Positions 43,850-56,349 of a DNA stretch of 64,000 nt are shown one piece after another; positions within the stretch are counted from its first letter, which is position 1; each line of letters starts with the position of its first letter. Source of the stretch: Platerodrilus igneus (taxonomy: Eukaryota > Arthropoda > Insecta > Coleoptera > Lycidae). A model generated the notes under the pieces. That model made no database searches. It had not been told where the DNA came from and saw only the letters and a list, made by a program, of their open reading frames with translations. The stretch lies in the NCBI GenBank assembly GCA_036346225.1, contig JARFIW010001490.1, positions 1 to 64,000 of the forward strand, written 5' to 3'. Made by a program: the position numbers and the translations under genes.

Positions 43850-45345
43850 GGTGTCTTAGGTTGTTCAAATGAATATATTTTACTATTTTTCCGTTGTCTA
43901 CTACGGCTATATTTTTGTCTGATGTTGTTTTGATTTTGAACGGGCCTAAATTTGTACGGTTCGTTTTGTGTCTTTTATTTTGAAAGTTTTTCCTATGTAG
44001 GGTTTGTCCTAATGAAAATTGATTTATGTCGGTATTCTTGTTACGGGTTGTTGTAATACGTTCTTTGTCGTTATCTAGTTTATCTTTTATCTTATCATAA
44101 GTTATTTTTAGTTTTTCTTGATGGTCTTTAGCATACTGTTGGTATACTTCTTTGTTGTAATGTATGTTGTAAGGGTTGCGGAAATATGAATGTCCTAATG
44201 TTAATTCTAAGAGCGTAAAACTTGTTGGTGAGTAGATCGAGTTATTGTAAGCAATTAGTGCGATGACATTACATTGGTGATGTGCTCTTTCTTGTAAGTT
44301 AATTTTACTAATCTGATCTGTTCTAATAGGGTTAGGTGTAGTCTTTCAATTAATGGTTTTGATTCAGAATGGTTTTTGGTTATAAAATGAATTTTTATTT
44401 TATGGAGTTCTAGGGTCTTTTGTATCGTTTTATTTCTAAATTTGCTGCCATTATGTAAAGTTATTGTTTCGGGTGTGCCATAAAATGTAAAGTATTGTAA
44501 AAATCCTTGGGTTACGTCAATGCTATTTTTGAAAGTCATAGGTATCGCTTGACCTACTTTGGTGAATGCGTCTACAATTGTTAAAAAATTTTTTGCTTCT
44601 ACTATTAGAGTGTCTGCATGTAATTTTTGAAAAGGTTTGTCGGGTGTTTTGGTTAACATTAAGGATATTTTTGGGGGTGTTCTGTCGTATTTTGATTTAT
44701 CGCATAATTCGCATTGTTTGATAAAATCTGTGGTTGCTTTAGTGTTTCACTGATTTCACGATGGTTGATTTTGCCTTCGTGTTGATTTCTAATTACGTCG
44801 TTTATTTCGTCAGGGTAGTCTAAGGTTACTAATTTTCTTGTACATCTAATAATTTCAGGGCCATAGTTATTAAATAATTTAATATATAATTCTGAATATC
44901 GTCTGTATAAATGTTCGATAGTAAAGTAAAAGTAAAAACGTATTTCTCGGAGGTATATTCTTTTAGAATTTTAATTAATTGTTCCTCGTTATCGTCTTTA
45001 GTTATTTGGATTTGGTATATTTTCTTATTGTCTATTTTTATGTATTTTACGGGATTGGTGTTGGTTAAAACTTCGGTAATTATAAATTGATTTGATTTTA
45101 TATATATCGCTTCGGCGGTTTTTGGCTCTTCGTTTTGTTTCGAGTGAATGGTGTCCATTTCTTCTTGGGTCTCCTTTTATCTCAGTTTCGCCTACGTTGC
45201 CTATAATTGACTGAGTTTCTATTGCGTTGAGTTGTATTCTGTTTAGGGCGTCTGCGTTATTGTTATGAATTCCTTTTTTGTATATAATTTTGTAATCATA
45301 CTCCTCTAGTCTAATTCTCCATCTCTGTAATTTTTAATTCGGTTC
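43850..45345 (-). pseudogene. Errantivirus-like pol remnant (RNase H end and integrase)
   Basis: Going 5' to 3' on the minus strand: an RNase H C-terminus (DYKIIYKKGIHNNNADALNR, near 45170-45330); a linker ORF (44829-45158); a zinc-binding segment with RNQHEGKINHREI near 44750; the integrase core (44255-44659) with LHADTLIVEAKNFLTIVDAF and ETITLHNGSKF; and a C-terminal part to about 43860 with LGPFKIKT. In the core the second catalytic Asp is replaced (HNGSKF where DNG is expected). Stops lie between the pieces. The text is of the 17.6/297/gypsy type. No RT domain remains upstream, because the interior is truncated at about 45345. Confidence 0.7.
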
Positions 45346-45792
45346 CTTGAGTTTGCATAGCCATACTAATGGTACAAGCACTACGTTATAAATACACGTT
45401 TTTGGTTCAGACTTTTGCTGAGTAAATCGCTTCAATAATAAAATTGCTGTATTAAATTGTGTATAGACTTGTGTATTTATAAACCTTTGTTAATTTTTAG
45501 ACTTCTGCTGATTAAATTCTTTCATTAATAAATTGCGATAAAATGTAGTAGCAAATTGTGCAAAAATGCGTATATAAATTCTTTCGTTGCTCACTATCCA
45601 ATATCAATAATTGAAAATGGTTAGGATAAATAAACTTACAAAATTTTCCTTACCAGTGTCATCAGTTTTCTTTCTTTGTGTTGTTGAGCTTGGTCGATTT
45701 TATACCTTTTCCAATTTTTTTTTGTTCTACCAGATGAAGAATTAAGATTCAGGACCACCAGTTCCTCGATTTTGGATTTACTAGTACTCTCC

Positions 45793-45813
45793 TGGAATCC
45801 GTTCCGCTGCGCC
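45793..45813 (-). promoter_or_regulatory. Primer-binding site of the errantivirus-like element
   Basis: On the minus strand, directly after the LTR end, the sequence reads TGGCGCAGCGGAACGGATTCC, complementary to a tRNA 3' end finishing GCTGCGCCA. This is compatible with a tRNA-Ser-type primer as used by 17.6/297-like elements; the exact tRNA is inferred. Confidence 0.6.
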
Positions 45814-46395
45814 AGATAGATTTTGGGCCTCTTGGAGCGTCTTTTTAAAAAAGCTTTCTTCCAAAAAACTCTCCTATCAATTTTTATTTAAACAGAAATT
45901 ACAATTTGAATTTAATAACAGGTACGTTATGTTCAGAAACGTATTAAAATCAAAAATATTCCAAGTTGACAATCACTATTTAATTTAACTAAAATTAGGA
46001 TGAGTAGCTTGAACAACCAACAATGTTAAAATTGTAAAGCTCAATACTGATTGACCCTTTTGAGGTTCTCCAGGTATTTATGCCATCCGTCCTCTTACAT
46101 CACTTGTGGGAAACGCACGTCTCATGTCTGCTGTTTCTTTATTCAATACGAAGTATTACTTCTTAGTAATGTTAATTCTAACAAAAAGTTTCTTATAATC
46201 TATTGTAACCTGCACCTGCAGTGTAATGTTGCGTCTGGTATACAAAGTAGTTGCATCCGTTCTCATGTTTGATTAATAAACTTCCATTAACCTTTTGTAA
46301 TATGTCTTTCAATTATATATTCTAACAACCTGTTCTCTAGATTCAGTAGTTCCATTTGATTATATCTATATACTAATTTGGGGGATATGTAACCC
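45814..46395 (-). repeat. 5' LTR of the errantivirus-like element
   Basis: Partner of the split lower LTR. Shared phrases are cttcttccaaaa, gaacaaccaacaatgt, tgacctgcacctgcag-like text and, at the far end, aatttgggggatatgta. The boundaries are by eye, within about 10 bp. Confidence 0.65.
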
Positions 46396-46509
46396 GCGTC
46401 ATGGTCTAACTCTCGTCGCCAAGCGGGAATCCCATTACCCCCACATCACTCATTTAGTACAATAATTACTGGAATAAGGACTACACAACAATACCAAGAT
46501 ACGTAAAAG

Positions 46510-47680
46510 AACCTGAAAATTTCACAACTGCGTGGAATTTTAATGCAGGAATAGGTGAGGGTAGGGAAAGAGTGGTAACAAGTTTATTTGGTTTAGGCCC
46601 AAGAAACATTAGGAGAAATGCGCTGATGGAATTTTGTGACAAAAACAATTTAACCATCACAAATACATTATTACAACATCATGCTAGAATACAAAGATGC
46701 CAGGAATAGGAAGATGTCAAATAGAGTACCTTCTTGCTAGACAAAGCTTTTGGAATTAAGTAAAAGTCTGTAGAAGCTACCCAGAACCAGATATAAACAC
46801 TGACCACAACATCGTAATTATGAAGGCCGCTTTTAAGTTAAAACAATATAAGAAAAGAAACAGACCAAGACACTTTGACTTTGAGAAACTAAAAGATAAA
46901 GATATCCACGAAAGATTTGAAAAAACGTCAAATAAATTGCTGAAAGATATTGGGAAATTTCTGATACTAAGGAAGTAGAAACAGAATGGAATAACATTAA
47001 TTCCAGCCGAGATGTGGCGCCCAGAGATATTCTGGGGTATACATAAAGAGAACATAAGAAACAATGGATAACAAAGAATATCCTGAGTTTGATAGAAAAA
47101 AAGAGGAAAATACAAAAATAGACCAGACGAAACTGGAAGATAGAGACAAAGCTATAAAATGGAAAATTTTTCGGAAATGCAGGAAAGCTAAAGAGCAATG
47201 GGTTGATGAAAAGTGCAAAGAGGTACCAACTTAGATAGAAATATGGAAGCCAGTCGAAGCATACAAACTAATCAGAATGAATTTTATGGATATAAATCCG
47301 TATAGCAAAAATATAAAGGGCGCAGAAGGAAACGTTGTTATAGAAAATGTAGAGACGATGGTTAGATGGCAAGAATACAAGAGAATTTATATTCAGGAGA
47401 GAACTAGAAGGAATCAAACACTGATAACGATGACTTGGGATATCCTCTACTTAGAGATGAGTTTGAATTAGCATTAAAAAGCCCGAACAATAGTAAAACA
47501 CCGGGTATAGATAAGATGTAAGCAGAAACTTTAAAAGCCGTTGGAAATGCAGTAACAGAACGTCTCATTCAAGTTGTAAGCTATAAGTATGAGACAAGCG
47601 AGATACCCAAAGATTTCAAACGTAACATACTATACTGTCACTATATCGGCGGAAAATTTTCCAAGCCAGGTTCTAAAAAC
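46510..47680 (+). pseudogene. LINE fragment: endonuclease end to start of RT
   Basis: Family order is retained over several frames: the endonuclease C-terminal core (WNFNAGIGEGRERVV, FGLGPRNIRRN, LMEFCDKNNLTITNT), then a DHNIVIMKA-type segment near 46800 with its catalytic DH, a linker, and the RT start (ALKSPNNSKTPGIDK, then AETLKAVGN) near 47470-47560. It stops before any RT catalytic box. The pattern fits RTE-like LINEs, the same type as the fragments at 2.3 and 13.8 kb. Multiple stops and shifts make it nonfunctional. Confidence 0.65.
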
Positions 47681-47689
47681 AGTCTCTAA

Positions 47690-49430
47690 ATCTAAGTTGA
47701 TCATCTAATACCTGAGAGCTTCAAATTAAAGCGTAACAACTTTGCAGTTGTATTTTGTCGATGAGAAATGTCTTTGTAAGAAAAACATGTTACCACCCGG
47801 TGTCTTCTCTCGCTATATGTACACGCCAAGCGTCAGAAAAATTTCTATTCTATACAGCGTCCTTCCACGTGAAGAGATTCTGAAAAGTCAAGTCGCGATG
47901 CTACTTATGATGCATTCTTTTAAGAGGCATTTATTTACTTTAGTTTTTATAACGTTGAAACTTGTTTTTATTTTTCTTTTCTAAATGGTTACAAGGCTAT
48001 CCTCGCGCATGGGCAAGTGTAACGAAGTCTTCCGACATAACTAGGGGTCTATTCTTTGGGTAGAGCTATGAGAAATGGGGGGGTAAGTCGAAATCTGATT
48101 GTAAGTCAAACTTAATCCAAAACAAATAGGCGCCACCAAGTCCTGACTTATTTATGATAATTGCGTGGTATATTTCTAGGGGCGGACGTGGAAACCCAAA
48201 GAAAAAAATCGCCTTCGATGACAAAAACCCGTCTTAACAAAATAAGACGCTGCTCCTGTAAAAAATTGTAATAATTAGATTAATAGAAAGGTGGAACACT
48301 ATTTGTGTCCCGCAAACATGCCTAAAGAAATATTAAAAAGATATTTTCTATATATAATTGGCATCAAAATTCTACTCTTAAGGATATTAGTTTTCTGTTG
48401 TTAGGTTTGACCATATTTGATCAAAATAAAAAACTTTAATCTTGAACCAATAATTTACTCAAAAAATTCTCTTTTAAAACAAAATGCTATGCAACAAAAT
48501 TTCATAAATAATTAAATGAGTTCGTGAACTTTAAATTAAGGTTTATCAAAATTGTTGATAATCAAACATTTTACTGCTTAGTGTAAACTTGTTACACTAA
48601 AAAGGTCCGACCCGTGCAGATCTGTTCGGGAGGATTACATTTTAAACATTGTTACTCAAGTTTTTGCTTTTCTAAATTATTTGTATTAGTTTTAATTTCT
48701 ACTAAAAAAAGCAGATCACAAAAATATTCTTGTTTACTCAACTTGGGCAAACGCTGTTCGAAGCATTTGTTTTCTGGAACACATCTGTCAGCAGTATACT
48801 GCAGACAAACAGGTGACGTCAGTAACACCTGTTGCTGTTACTAACGGTACATAATGAACCACGTGTGTGGTTTCTAAAACCATCAAAATAGTGTATTATA
48901 ATTTTAACACTGGAAAATTCCAGCACAACAAATAATTGAAATTTTTATAACATTCGTACTTTTACCTAATCAAACAAATTAAAGTGTTTCTAATGTATAA
49001 ACCATCAAAAAAGATTCTTAAAACTAACTACGAACCAAAACTGCTTTTTGTGGCCTTGAAGAGGTACTTGTAATATCAAGCGGAATTTACTGTATGTTGT
49101 GTGAACCCAGCTCATCCTCAACAGCTCCTAGCACATGGAATTGCTCCAGGTGTCGAATTAAATGCAGTCACAATACATCCGTCAGCTGCTGCAATATGTT
49201 GAATCACGCTGCCTTACTAAATAACATCTATACGTTGTGTACTAAAATGGTCTTCTATAAAGTAGTCAAATTTTCCATCTTCTAAGTTGCTTTTTACAGG
49301 TTGTAATACAAAGTGGTTTTAACATCAGTGATTGGATTTGTTGTTTTCAAAGTTGCATTTGTTATAGTGTTGTTTTTGCGCTAAATAAAATATCTCAATT
49401 AAACAATTTAATAACGTTCTTAGGATACCA
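47690..49430. other. No gene recognised
   Basis: AT-rich sequence with short unsupported ORFs (for example 47742-47984 and 48614-48844). No repeat partner was seen. Confidence 0.35.
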
Positions 49431-49670
49431 ACCGCTATTTAAAGATGTGTCTCGACTGCTCAAAATTTATACGCAAATTGGCGGCCTGCGTTTTTTCGTA
49501 CATCTTGACTCTACTATCTCGCATGGCCGACTGGTTATCAATCTCGCTCGGACGAACGTAGTGTCCCAGGAGGGGGCTGTCAACCAAAACGCGCTTGCAA
49601 ATTGCTATCGAAGACACAGATATTTGACTATACATAGAATGCTACATAAAGATGCCGCTTTAGCGTAATA
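49430..49670. other. Island of balanced base composition with overlapping ORFs
   Basis: About 240 bp are clearly less AT-rich than the flanks and stay open on both strands (plus 49447-49668, 73 residues; minus 49435-49635, 66 residues). Neither translation carries a recognised motif. It could be a fossil exon, a fragment of a mobile element, or chance. The choice of strand cannot be made from the sequence alone. Confidence 0.25.
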
Positions 49671-51388
49671 CCAAAGTTGTTAAATGTATTTTACTTATTA
49701 TTTTAATAAAAAGTGTTTTATAATTTTTGCACTTTTATGAACGGATTTAATAACCAAAAAATAAAATTGTTACAACGTCAAACTAGTCAAGTTCTGTAAC
49801 AAGTTAAATTGTTTCATAGAAGCATCCCGTCCGTCGACAATTGTAAGTATGCACTTTCAGATCTGCTACGATGGTACAAGGGGCAGGCTGGCGATGTACG
49901 ATAGGGTACATACTAAGCGAATAATCACCTCGGATGGCATCCACTACTCTTTGGCACACAAACGAGCTTGAGGTACGAATAGTCTGCTCTTTTTATACTT
50001 TTTATGGAACCTAGGTGATTCTCCTTTCTTTGTTTGATAACCACGCCAGTGTTTTGTTTTCTCTTACTCGTGGTTACGACAAAATAAATTAGAGGCTACG
50101 GTTTCAAAATTTACTTTCACGTGCTAGTGCATAAAGCGATTACGCGATTGCTCCAAGTCACAATTAAGATAAACGGAAGCTCGAGTGGATGCAATTCTAC
50201 TGACTTTCACTTAAGATTTAGAAAATGCTAACGTCAACAAATTGTTTACTAATTTTAATCTAGATTAAGTTCAATACTTGGTTAACTTCAGTTAAGGGTT
50301 ACGTTATAACTTTTAGAAAGTGCACTTTGGTAAGGAACAGATAAACAGCTTTGTATAACTGTATACTTAGCGCTGGAAACATTATGTAAGTATACTGAAA
50401 CGGTTGGTTTTGTAGTTTCTATATTTTCCATTATTCATATTATTTTTGTATTATTACCGTGCTGAGATCTTTATGGTCGTAATACCTTTTATATTGGTTA
50501 AATTGATAACTTCAATTTGGAGGTTGTTGGTAAAAACCTGTTGATGAAGCCATTGTTCTTCTTTCAACGAACGCCTTTTTTGACAAGCAGTCTTTTGATG
50601 CATCCATATTAATTTCGCCTCATAGCGGTTTAGGATGTATCAAATATTATATTTGTGAAGTAAATTTTGATATTTCATTGGTATATACGTTTATTTTCTA
50701 TTCACAATAACGCTTTACGGATATTTCCTGCTTAAACCTATATTAGGTGAGCTAAGTTTTATCTGTTTTGTGTTTTCTGATATTAATTATTTATCTTTCA
50801 GAATCTTGTATTGTACGAATATCAAAGTTGCTCTTTATTAGCTATTAATTCATTGAAATCCACTTCTATGGTAAAGTATAATTTACAGAAATTTCAGCAT
50901 TAATATTACTTATTTCAGGGTTTTAATTTTGCTGTAAAGCTTGGGCTTAATCGCGGTTTTAATCTTGATTCAGTTTCATGTATAAGTGATCCAGAAACAG
51001 ATCCATATACCAGCTATTGGGTGTTCTTTGTGAGCCTACTTCAAGTTTATAATAATCATCCGTTTAGATTCCTGTTTAAATTGAAGATTAAATATTACTT
51101 CATTCAGTGGTTTAGATACTGAATTTGAAGTGGAAAGCATTGATTTGTGATCCAGACTCCAGGTTGAATACTTACAAGTTAGTTATATTCCTGTATTTGC
51201 TGTGTGTTGTTTTACGCAAGTATTGGCGTAATTATTGTTGACTCTCGGTGTAATTAGCATCATGCTGGTTATATCATTGTGTTGTTATTGGTAAACTATA
51301 TCAAACTTTTGGTATTCTGCCACCAGCTATTCGTGTGTTTGCTCATGTTACAGGTCAGCACTGGAGCACAGCGATTTACTAGTTAGTA
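49671..51388. other. No gene recognised
   Basis: AT-rich, intron-like or intergenic DNA. A pyrimidine-poor but usable splice-acceptor-like ttacag lies at 51349-51354, 35 bp before the ATG of the candidate described next. Confidence 0.3.
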
Positions 51389-51976
51389 ATGGCATCGTCA
51401 AGGTATGCTCAATTTATGCCGCTTTCTGGTGAGTAATTATTTACATTAATTAATATTTATTGCTAACCTGTAGGTGAAAGGCCTTTTTCCTCTGTGTTTT
51501 TAAAATTTACTTACTAGCGAGAAACATTTTGCGGCTAGATTAATGTCAATTTGTAATCGCCAACAGGCGATTGGTTTTAGTGGGTTTATATTATCCTTTA
51601 TGTGTATTATTAACATACGTTTATATTTACATTGCCACTGTGGTGTGTATTTAATTCCAGATAAGTTGCTTGTGCTTGTAATTCAGTTATTTTGAAATAT
51701 AGTTATATGATTGTAGTAGTTACCGTGGATATAGTTATTTTGCACTTTAGGTGTGATATTGTGATATTATCCGAAAATATTGGGGGGACTTGGGGTTTTG
51801 TAATTCTTTCGGCATTTCAATCAAGTCTCTGACGCCTGTATACTGTATTTACTTGTAGGTATGTTTGGGTTCTTAACGACCTACTTGCAGGAATCAAGAT
51901 ACACCCCTGCAGAAGAGTCTTTATTAGCCGAGGTGCAATAAGTCACTATGTCTACCCTAAAGAACCCACCTTGTAA
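51389..51976 (+). CDS. Candidate two-exon small ORF (41 aa)
   Basis: An ATG at 51389 opens MASSRYAQFMPLS. After base 51428 stands a consensus splice donor GTGAGT. A good acceptor cctacttgcag ends at 51890. Joining 51389-51428 to 51891-51976 gives 126 nt, exactly 42 codons including a stop; exon 2 begins GIKIHPCRRVFISRG and ends PKEPTL. The 462-bp intron would be AT-rich. No family is recognised and no conservation can be tested here. It may be the first coding exon of a longer gene, with different splicing, or chance. Confidence 0.2.
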
Positions 51977-52372
51977 GCTTTCATCAGAATTACCGTGACA
52001 ATACTTATGCTGGTGTAGCTGAGAAATAATTCCCAATTCATATTTGTTTGATTTTATATGTATATCCTGGAGGAATATTGTGCTATATGCGAGTTGACGT
52101 TTTTGTTTACATCATGTTTTAACAGGACGTTACGTAAATGTTTGTTTTGGTTTTTGTAAATATTCCTTTTGATGTCATAGTTGTTAACTAACGGTTTGTA
52201 ATAAAATTATTTAATGAGGTTTCCAATTATTCTTTCTGTGACCCACTTCACTCTACGATGTTTTCAGCTAGCACGGTATTAATTCTTTGGATTTCCTTTA
52301 TTTTGTTGGGGTATTCGGTGCGGGCTATCTTTTTTGCATACATTATTTCTCTTTCTTGTCTGCACAGAATCC
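51977..52372. other. No gene recognised
   Basis: AT-rich sequence between the candidate small ORF and the probable BEL/Pao LTR area. The minus-strand ORF 52279-52647 overlaps the presumed LTR and is not supported as a gene. Confidence 0.3.
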
Positions 52373-52824
52373 CGTAACAATGTCTGTAGGGCGGCTAGTA
52401 AGACTATCGGAAATAAAATACCCATTATTTCACCTTGTTCTTCGACATGCGCTGGTCGGTTGCTTGATGTTAAATTACCTACTTGATTGTATAACATCCC
52501 CGTGTGAATACTGGGGACTGTAATACCAATAAACTCGGCCTTCTTTAAGGAAAGAATTATACGCAAATGACACACTACCCTTTTATTACTAATATGAAAG
52601 GATATTAACACAGAATACACAAGACATTTTTGTTGTGTAGCGGACACCTGTGCGTCCTACCACACTGGAAGCTGAACATGAACCCACCCTGAACTCTAAC
52701 GGAGCCGTCCAAAAACAAGACTACCGATCATGAACGTAGAAAACATGTGCATTTATGGTCGAGGCATAGAATGCGTAAAGAGTGATACAAATTAAACTAA
52801 CATAAATTATTAAACGCTTTAACA
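52373..52824 (-). repeat. Probable 3' LTR region of the BEL/Pao element
   Basis: On the minus strand, a purine run GGCGGGCGG (52827-52835) precedes TATGTTAAAGCG. That is the polypurine-tract/LTR-start layout expected downstream of a BEL integrase. The LTR far end is uncertain (a tgtt/aaca word at about 52373 is one option). The matching 5' LTR was not found because the upstream end is cut by the (TA)n-bounded units. Confidence 0.4.
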
Positions 52825-53167
52825 TACCGCCCGCCTTGAAAGGGGAACCTTTCAACAAAATAGTCGATAGTAAACAATAGGCATGCAAACCATGGATTAA
52901 AAGAACAAATACAAAAAATATACAATGTAAACAAAAATAATCACGCCCAAATGCATAATGAACAAAAGAGTAAGTTATTTTTTTGACAAAGACACAAAAT
53001 ATAAATGGAATTATAACAACTTATAGCTAAGACAATGGACCTATTTTGTAGGATAGAGCTAAAGCACGGTAGCGCACAAATTGCAATTGGAATGGCTGCA
53101 CTCACTCGCGCACAATAGGAAGTGGGCACAGCTTTGAAAAGGAACTCTTTACTATACCACTTGAAGT

Positions 53168-54400
53168 TTATATGGAAGCGACTTGATTGATGCCATCAGC
53201 GCTAAAATGGAGATCGATTAATCGACCAAGTTTCCAATTAAATGGTGGTAGATTGTCTTCTTTAATGTAGACTAGGGAATCAGCTGCTAGTAGAGATGAT
53301 GGCGTACGCCATTTGGAACGTTGTTGCAGCTCTGTTAGGTATTCTTTATTCCATCTTTTCCACATATTTTGATGGAATGTTTGAATTCTCTGAAAGACTG
53401 AGAGCCCAGATTCTTGTATTCCAGACAAGTCTGGATCTGGTAAAGAAACTGAAGTTTTGCCGATTAGAAAATGTGCATGCGTAAGTGGCAACAGGTCACT
53501 GAGGTCTGCCGATAAAGGAGATACTGGACGGGAATTTAGTATGGACTCCACCTGTGTTAATAAAGTGCTCATTTCCTCATATGTGAGTCGTATTACCAAT
53601 AACTTGTTTTATATGAAAATTGAAAGATTTAGTACCTGCCTCCTAAAGACCACCAAAGTGTGGACTATGAGCAGGAATATAATGCCAGGTTATTCCATTA
53701 GTTGTGGTTAATTTAGCAATAGCATGACATTGCTTCTTTAGAAGTCTTCCTAAATTCTTAAGCTCTGAGTTAGTTCCTATAGAATTTGTTTCATTGTCGG
53801 AGTAAACATGTAATGGTTTACCTCGACACGCAGTGAATTGGCGAAAAGCCATTAGAAAAGTTTCGGTAGATAGGTCAGTGACCAACTCCAGGTGTACTGC
53901 CTTTGTAGCAAAACAAACGAAACGACATAAATAAAATTTTGTTGTCTTGAAGCCACGACCATTGCGATCCTTAATCAAAAAGGGACCACCATAGTTAACT
54001 CCTACGACATTGAAAAGAAAGGATGGATTAACACGTGAAGATGGCAGATTTCCCACAAGGGGTTCCGTTACCTTAGGGGAAAAACGAAAGCGTCGTACAC
54101 ATTTAGATTCCTACCACAAGTGATCTAACATATTTCTCAGAGATTAGCATGTAATAATTGAGGGCCTGTATAAAGCAGTCTAATGTGCTCTTGTGTAACA
54201 AGAAGTCTGGCAAGACGATGCTTACAAAAAATCAGTAATGGAAACTTTTTATTAAAACAAAGTTGTGAGTTGTGCAGTCTGCCACCAACTCTAATTATGC
54301 TGCTTGAGTCCAAAAAGGGATTAAGCGATAACAATGTTGAAATCCTTAGGGACGCACCCCCTGATAATAATTTCAAATCATCAGGAAGTGATTCCTGTTG
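53168..54400 (-). pseudogene. BEL/Pao integrase, fragmented
   Basis: Three open pieces are in order. 54137-54376 is the zinc-binding N-terminus (IIRVGGRLHNSQ, KHRLARLLVTQEHIRLLYTG with the paired histidines). 53643-54056 is the catalytic core, with GVNYGGPFLIKDRNGRG where the first Asp is normally V-D-Y-A-G (here N), TKAVHLELVTDLST, and YSDNETN carrying the second Asp. 53168-53599 is the C-terminal part, with ILNSRPVSPLS, LTELQQRSKWR and LPPFNWKLGRLIDLH (DUF5641-type). Stops and shifts near 53620 and 54100 break the frame. The active site is therefore damaged as well as split. Confidence 0.8.
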
Positions 54401-54528
54401 CGAGAACTTAATGAGAACTAGAAGTGATTGTTGAATCTCACTAGCTAAGAGTCCGGTTAAGCGTGCTGCCTTAAGTTCGAAACAATTATTGCAAAAACGC
54501 TAAGAAGATGTGACTCTCACAATCTGAT

Positions 54529-55150
54529 TTAAACTTGAATAAAGGTTGAACGGGAAAGGATCGGGCGAACCGACTGTAACACAAAAAATTTCTCTTTCAA
54601 TTCAGGAAGTTCTTTATGTGTAATATTGAAACTAGGCCATAAAAGTTCATCTCCAGTAAGCCATGATGGGCTATGCCACCATAAACTAGGCTCTTTTAGA
54701 GCCTGAGGAGTTGTTCCTCGTGACAAAATATCTGCGGGATTGTGTTGAGTTGTCACGTGCCGCCAAATACCCATTTTTAATTAATTTAATTAAATTAAAT
54801 TAATTAATTAATTAATTGTTGCACACTGCAACCCTATTACAAACAAATGTATTCAACTGATTAGGGCTGGCACTCAGCCATCCTAAAACAATTGTTGAGT
54901 CTGACTAAAAAATATACGAGAAATAGGCAATTGTAATGCCTTTAAAGCTTGATCAGTCAGTTTAGCGGGTATAACTGCACCGCAGAGCTTCAGCCTCGGT
55001 ATAGTAAGTAGTTTCAAAAGAAATACCTTGGATTTCGAACACAGAAGATTAACGTGGAATCTTCCATTTTGATCCTTTGAACGCAAAAACAATTGGTGCA
55101 CCATATCCATGAAGAGGTGCATCACAAAACCCACTAAATTCTTTGCACAA
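54529..55150 (-). pseudogene. BEL/Pao RNase H region, fragmented
   Basis: The piece 54883-55134 has KVFLLKLLTIPRLKLCGAVIPAKL, the family hallmark LTIPRLEL-C-GA. The piece 54529-54774 has WRHVTTQHNPADILSRGT and LWWHSPSWLTGDELLWP, typical of the RNase H end. Between them lie an AATT-type microsatellite (54776-54818) and stops. Confidence 0.75.
54776..54818. repeat. AATT/AAATT simple repeat
   Basis: About 43 bp of alternating taatt and aatta words lie inside the BEL RNase H region. This is probably local expansion after the element died. Confidence 0.85.
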
Positions 55151-55199
55151 AAAATGACCAGAGATTTTCAAATCATTTAAACTGACGAGCTCAGTTCGA

Positions 55200-56345
55200 T
55201 AAGAATTCCATTTTGCTTGAATAGTTTTAGGAATGGGAACGTCCCAACAGAGCTTTTCCCTCCAAAGCTTCTAAATGAGAATTTTGGCTCCTAAAGTGCA
55301 TGGACAAAGGAGGCCTGGCCTAAAAGATCAAATATTTGAGAAATATCAGAGAGCATGCTACGCTTGTTAGTTTTAGATGTAGAAGTATTTGAAATTGTAA
55401 ACATTAAATGATCCGATTTAAAACACCAAATCAAACCCAATGTTTGAGTGTGCTCATGTGAGCCAAATACAAGAACGCCTGGATAAACGTCCGAATCTGG
55501 AATTGTATCTAGAACTTGTGGATGGTTAGAGATCCATTTTTGTAACCTGAAGCAGTCTGAATCAAGAACTTGTTTTACTTCCCTACAAAGATCACGTGCG
55601 CCTTGTAGTGTGCTACTTCCGGTTAAAAGATCATCCACATAGAAATCTTCTTTTATGGTTTTGGAGGCTTCTGAAAGGATATTTCACAATCGTAGCTCAG
55701 CTGTGTGAGACAACGAATTGCAAGAAAAGAAGCAGATGCTGTACCGTAAGTTAGTGTTCAAATTATATGCAAGAATTGGATCTGAAGAACAAAAGCACCA
55801 CAGGATCATCTGTAAATGTCTTTGGTCAGGATTAACGAAAATCTGCCAATACATTTTTTAAACGTCAGCTGCAATTGCAAAGGCATGCTTGCGAAAACGA
55901 ACCAAAATCGAAAACAAATTTTGTTGTGTGGTTGGGTCAATCATTAAATACTATTCAGGGAATGTCCTGATGTGGTTTCTTGAGAACCGTTAAAAACAAC
56001 TTGCAGTTTTGTTATAAACCTCTCCTCCTTTATAATTCCATGATGAGGAAGGTAATATGAAATTTCAGAAGTGCTAAGATCTGCAATAGACATATGACCC
56101 AGGTCTATATATTCTTGTATAAATTGTGAATATCGAGCAAACAAATTCGGATTAGATTGTAATCGTTTCTCTGAAGAAAGGAATCTCCTTTGTGCTATTT
56201 GATATAAATCTCCTAAAACATCAACGGATTGCTTGGACGGGAGAGAAATTATGAATCAACCATCAGGATCACGATAGGTATGCTTTTTTCGGGTGTGTGA
56301 ACCCTTTCAATAGGATAACTTTCAACTTCCCACAACCTACTGTGA
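55200..56345 (-). pseudogene. BEL/Pao reverse transcriptase, fragmented
   Basis: The start near 56340 reads RLWEVESYPIERVHTPEKS, then after a stop IISLPSKQSVDVLGDLYQ. The piece 55944-56144 has YYLPHHGIIKEE, TKLQVVFNGSQETTSGHSLN (family VVFDASAKT-like; the Asp is replaced by Asn). 55291-55638 begins with the catalytic DDLLTGS box, preceded by codons for YV, and continues LQKWISNHP. Several stops (for example near 55690-55940) interrupt it. Confidence 0.75.
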
Positions 56346-56349
56346 ATAG

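Larger units (their letters stand above)
40163..46395 (-). mobile_element. Errantivirus-like (gypsy with env) element, heavily deleted, with nested insert
   Basis: Related LTR sequences flank a 2.7-kb interior. The upper LTR is about 45814-46395. The lower LTR is about 40163-40675 plus 43063-43082, split by a 2.3-kb unit at a (TA)n tract. Shared LTR landmarks are ttttgggcc, acaaccaacaatgt, cctgcacctgcagt and atttgggg. A tRNA-3'-end-like primer site adjoins the upper LTR at 45793-45813. The interior holds only the RNase H end, integrase and an env-like 3' end; gag, protease and RT are missing. It is an old degraded insect endogenous retrovirus relic. Confidence 0.75.

Noticed and set aside
46777..47218. 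Long hydrophobic minus-strand ORFs resembling membrane proteins
   Set aside because: They are antisense to the LINE endonuclease/RT fragment; the Phe/Ser-rich text is the shadow of Lys/Glu-rich codons on the plus strand.
52279..52647. 122-residue minus-strand ORF
   Set aside because: It lies in the probable BEL LTR, shows no motif, and has no conserved partner.
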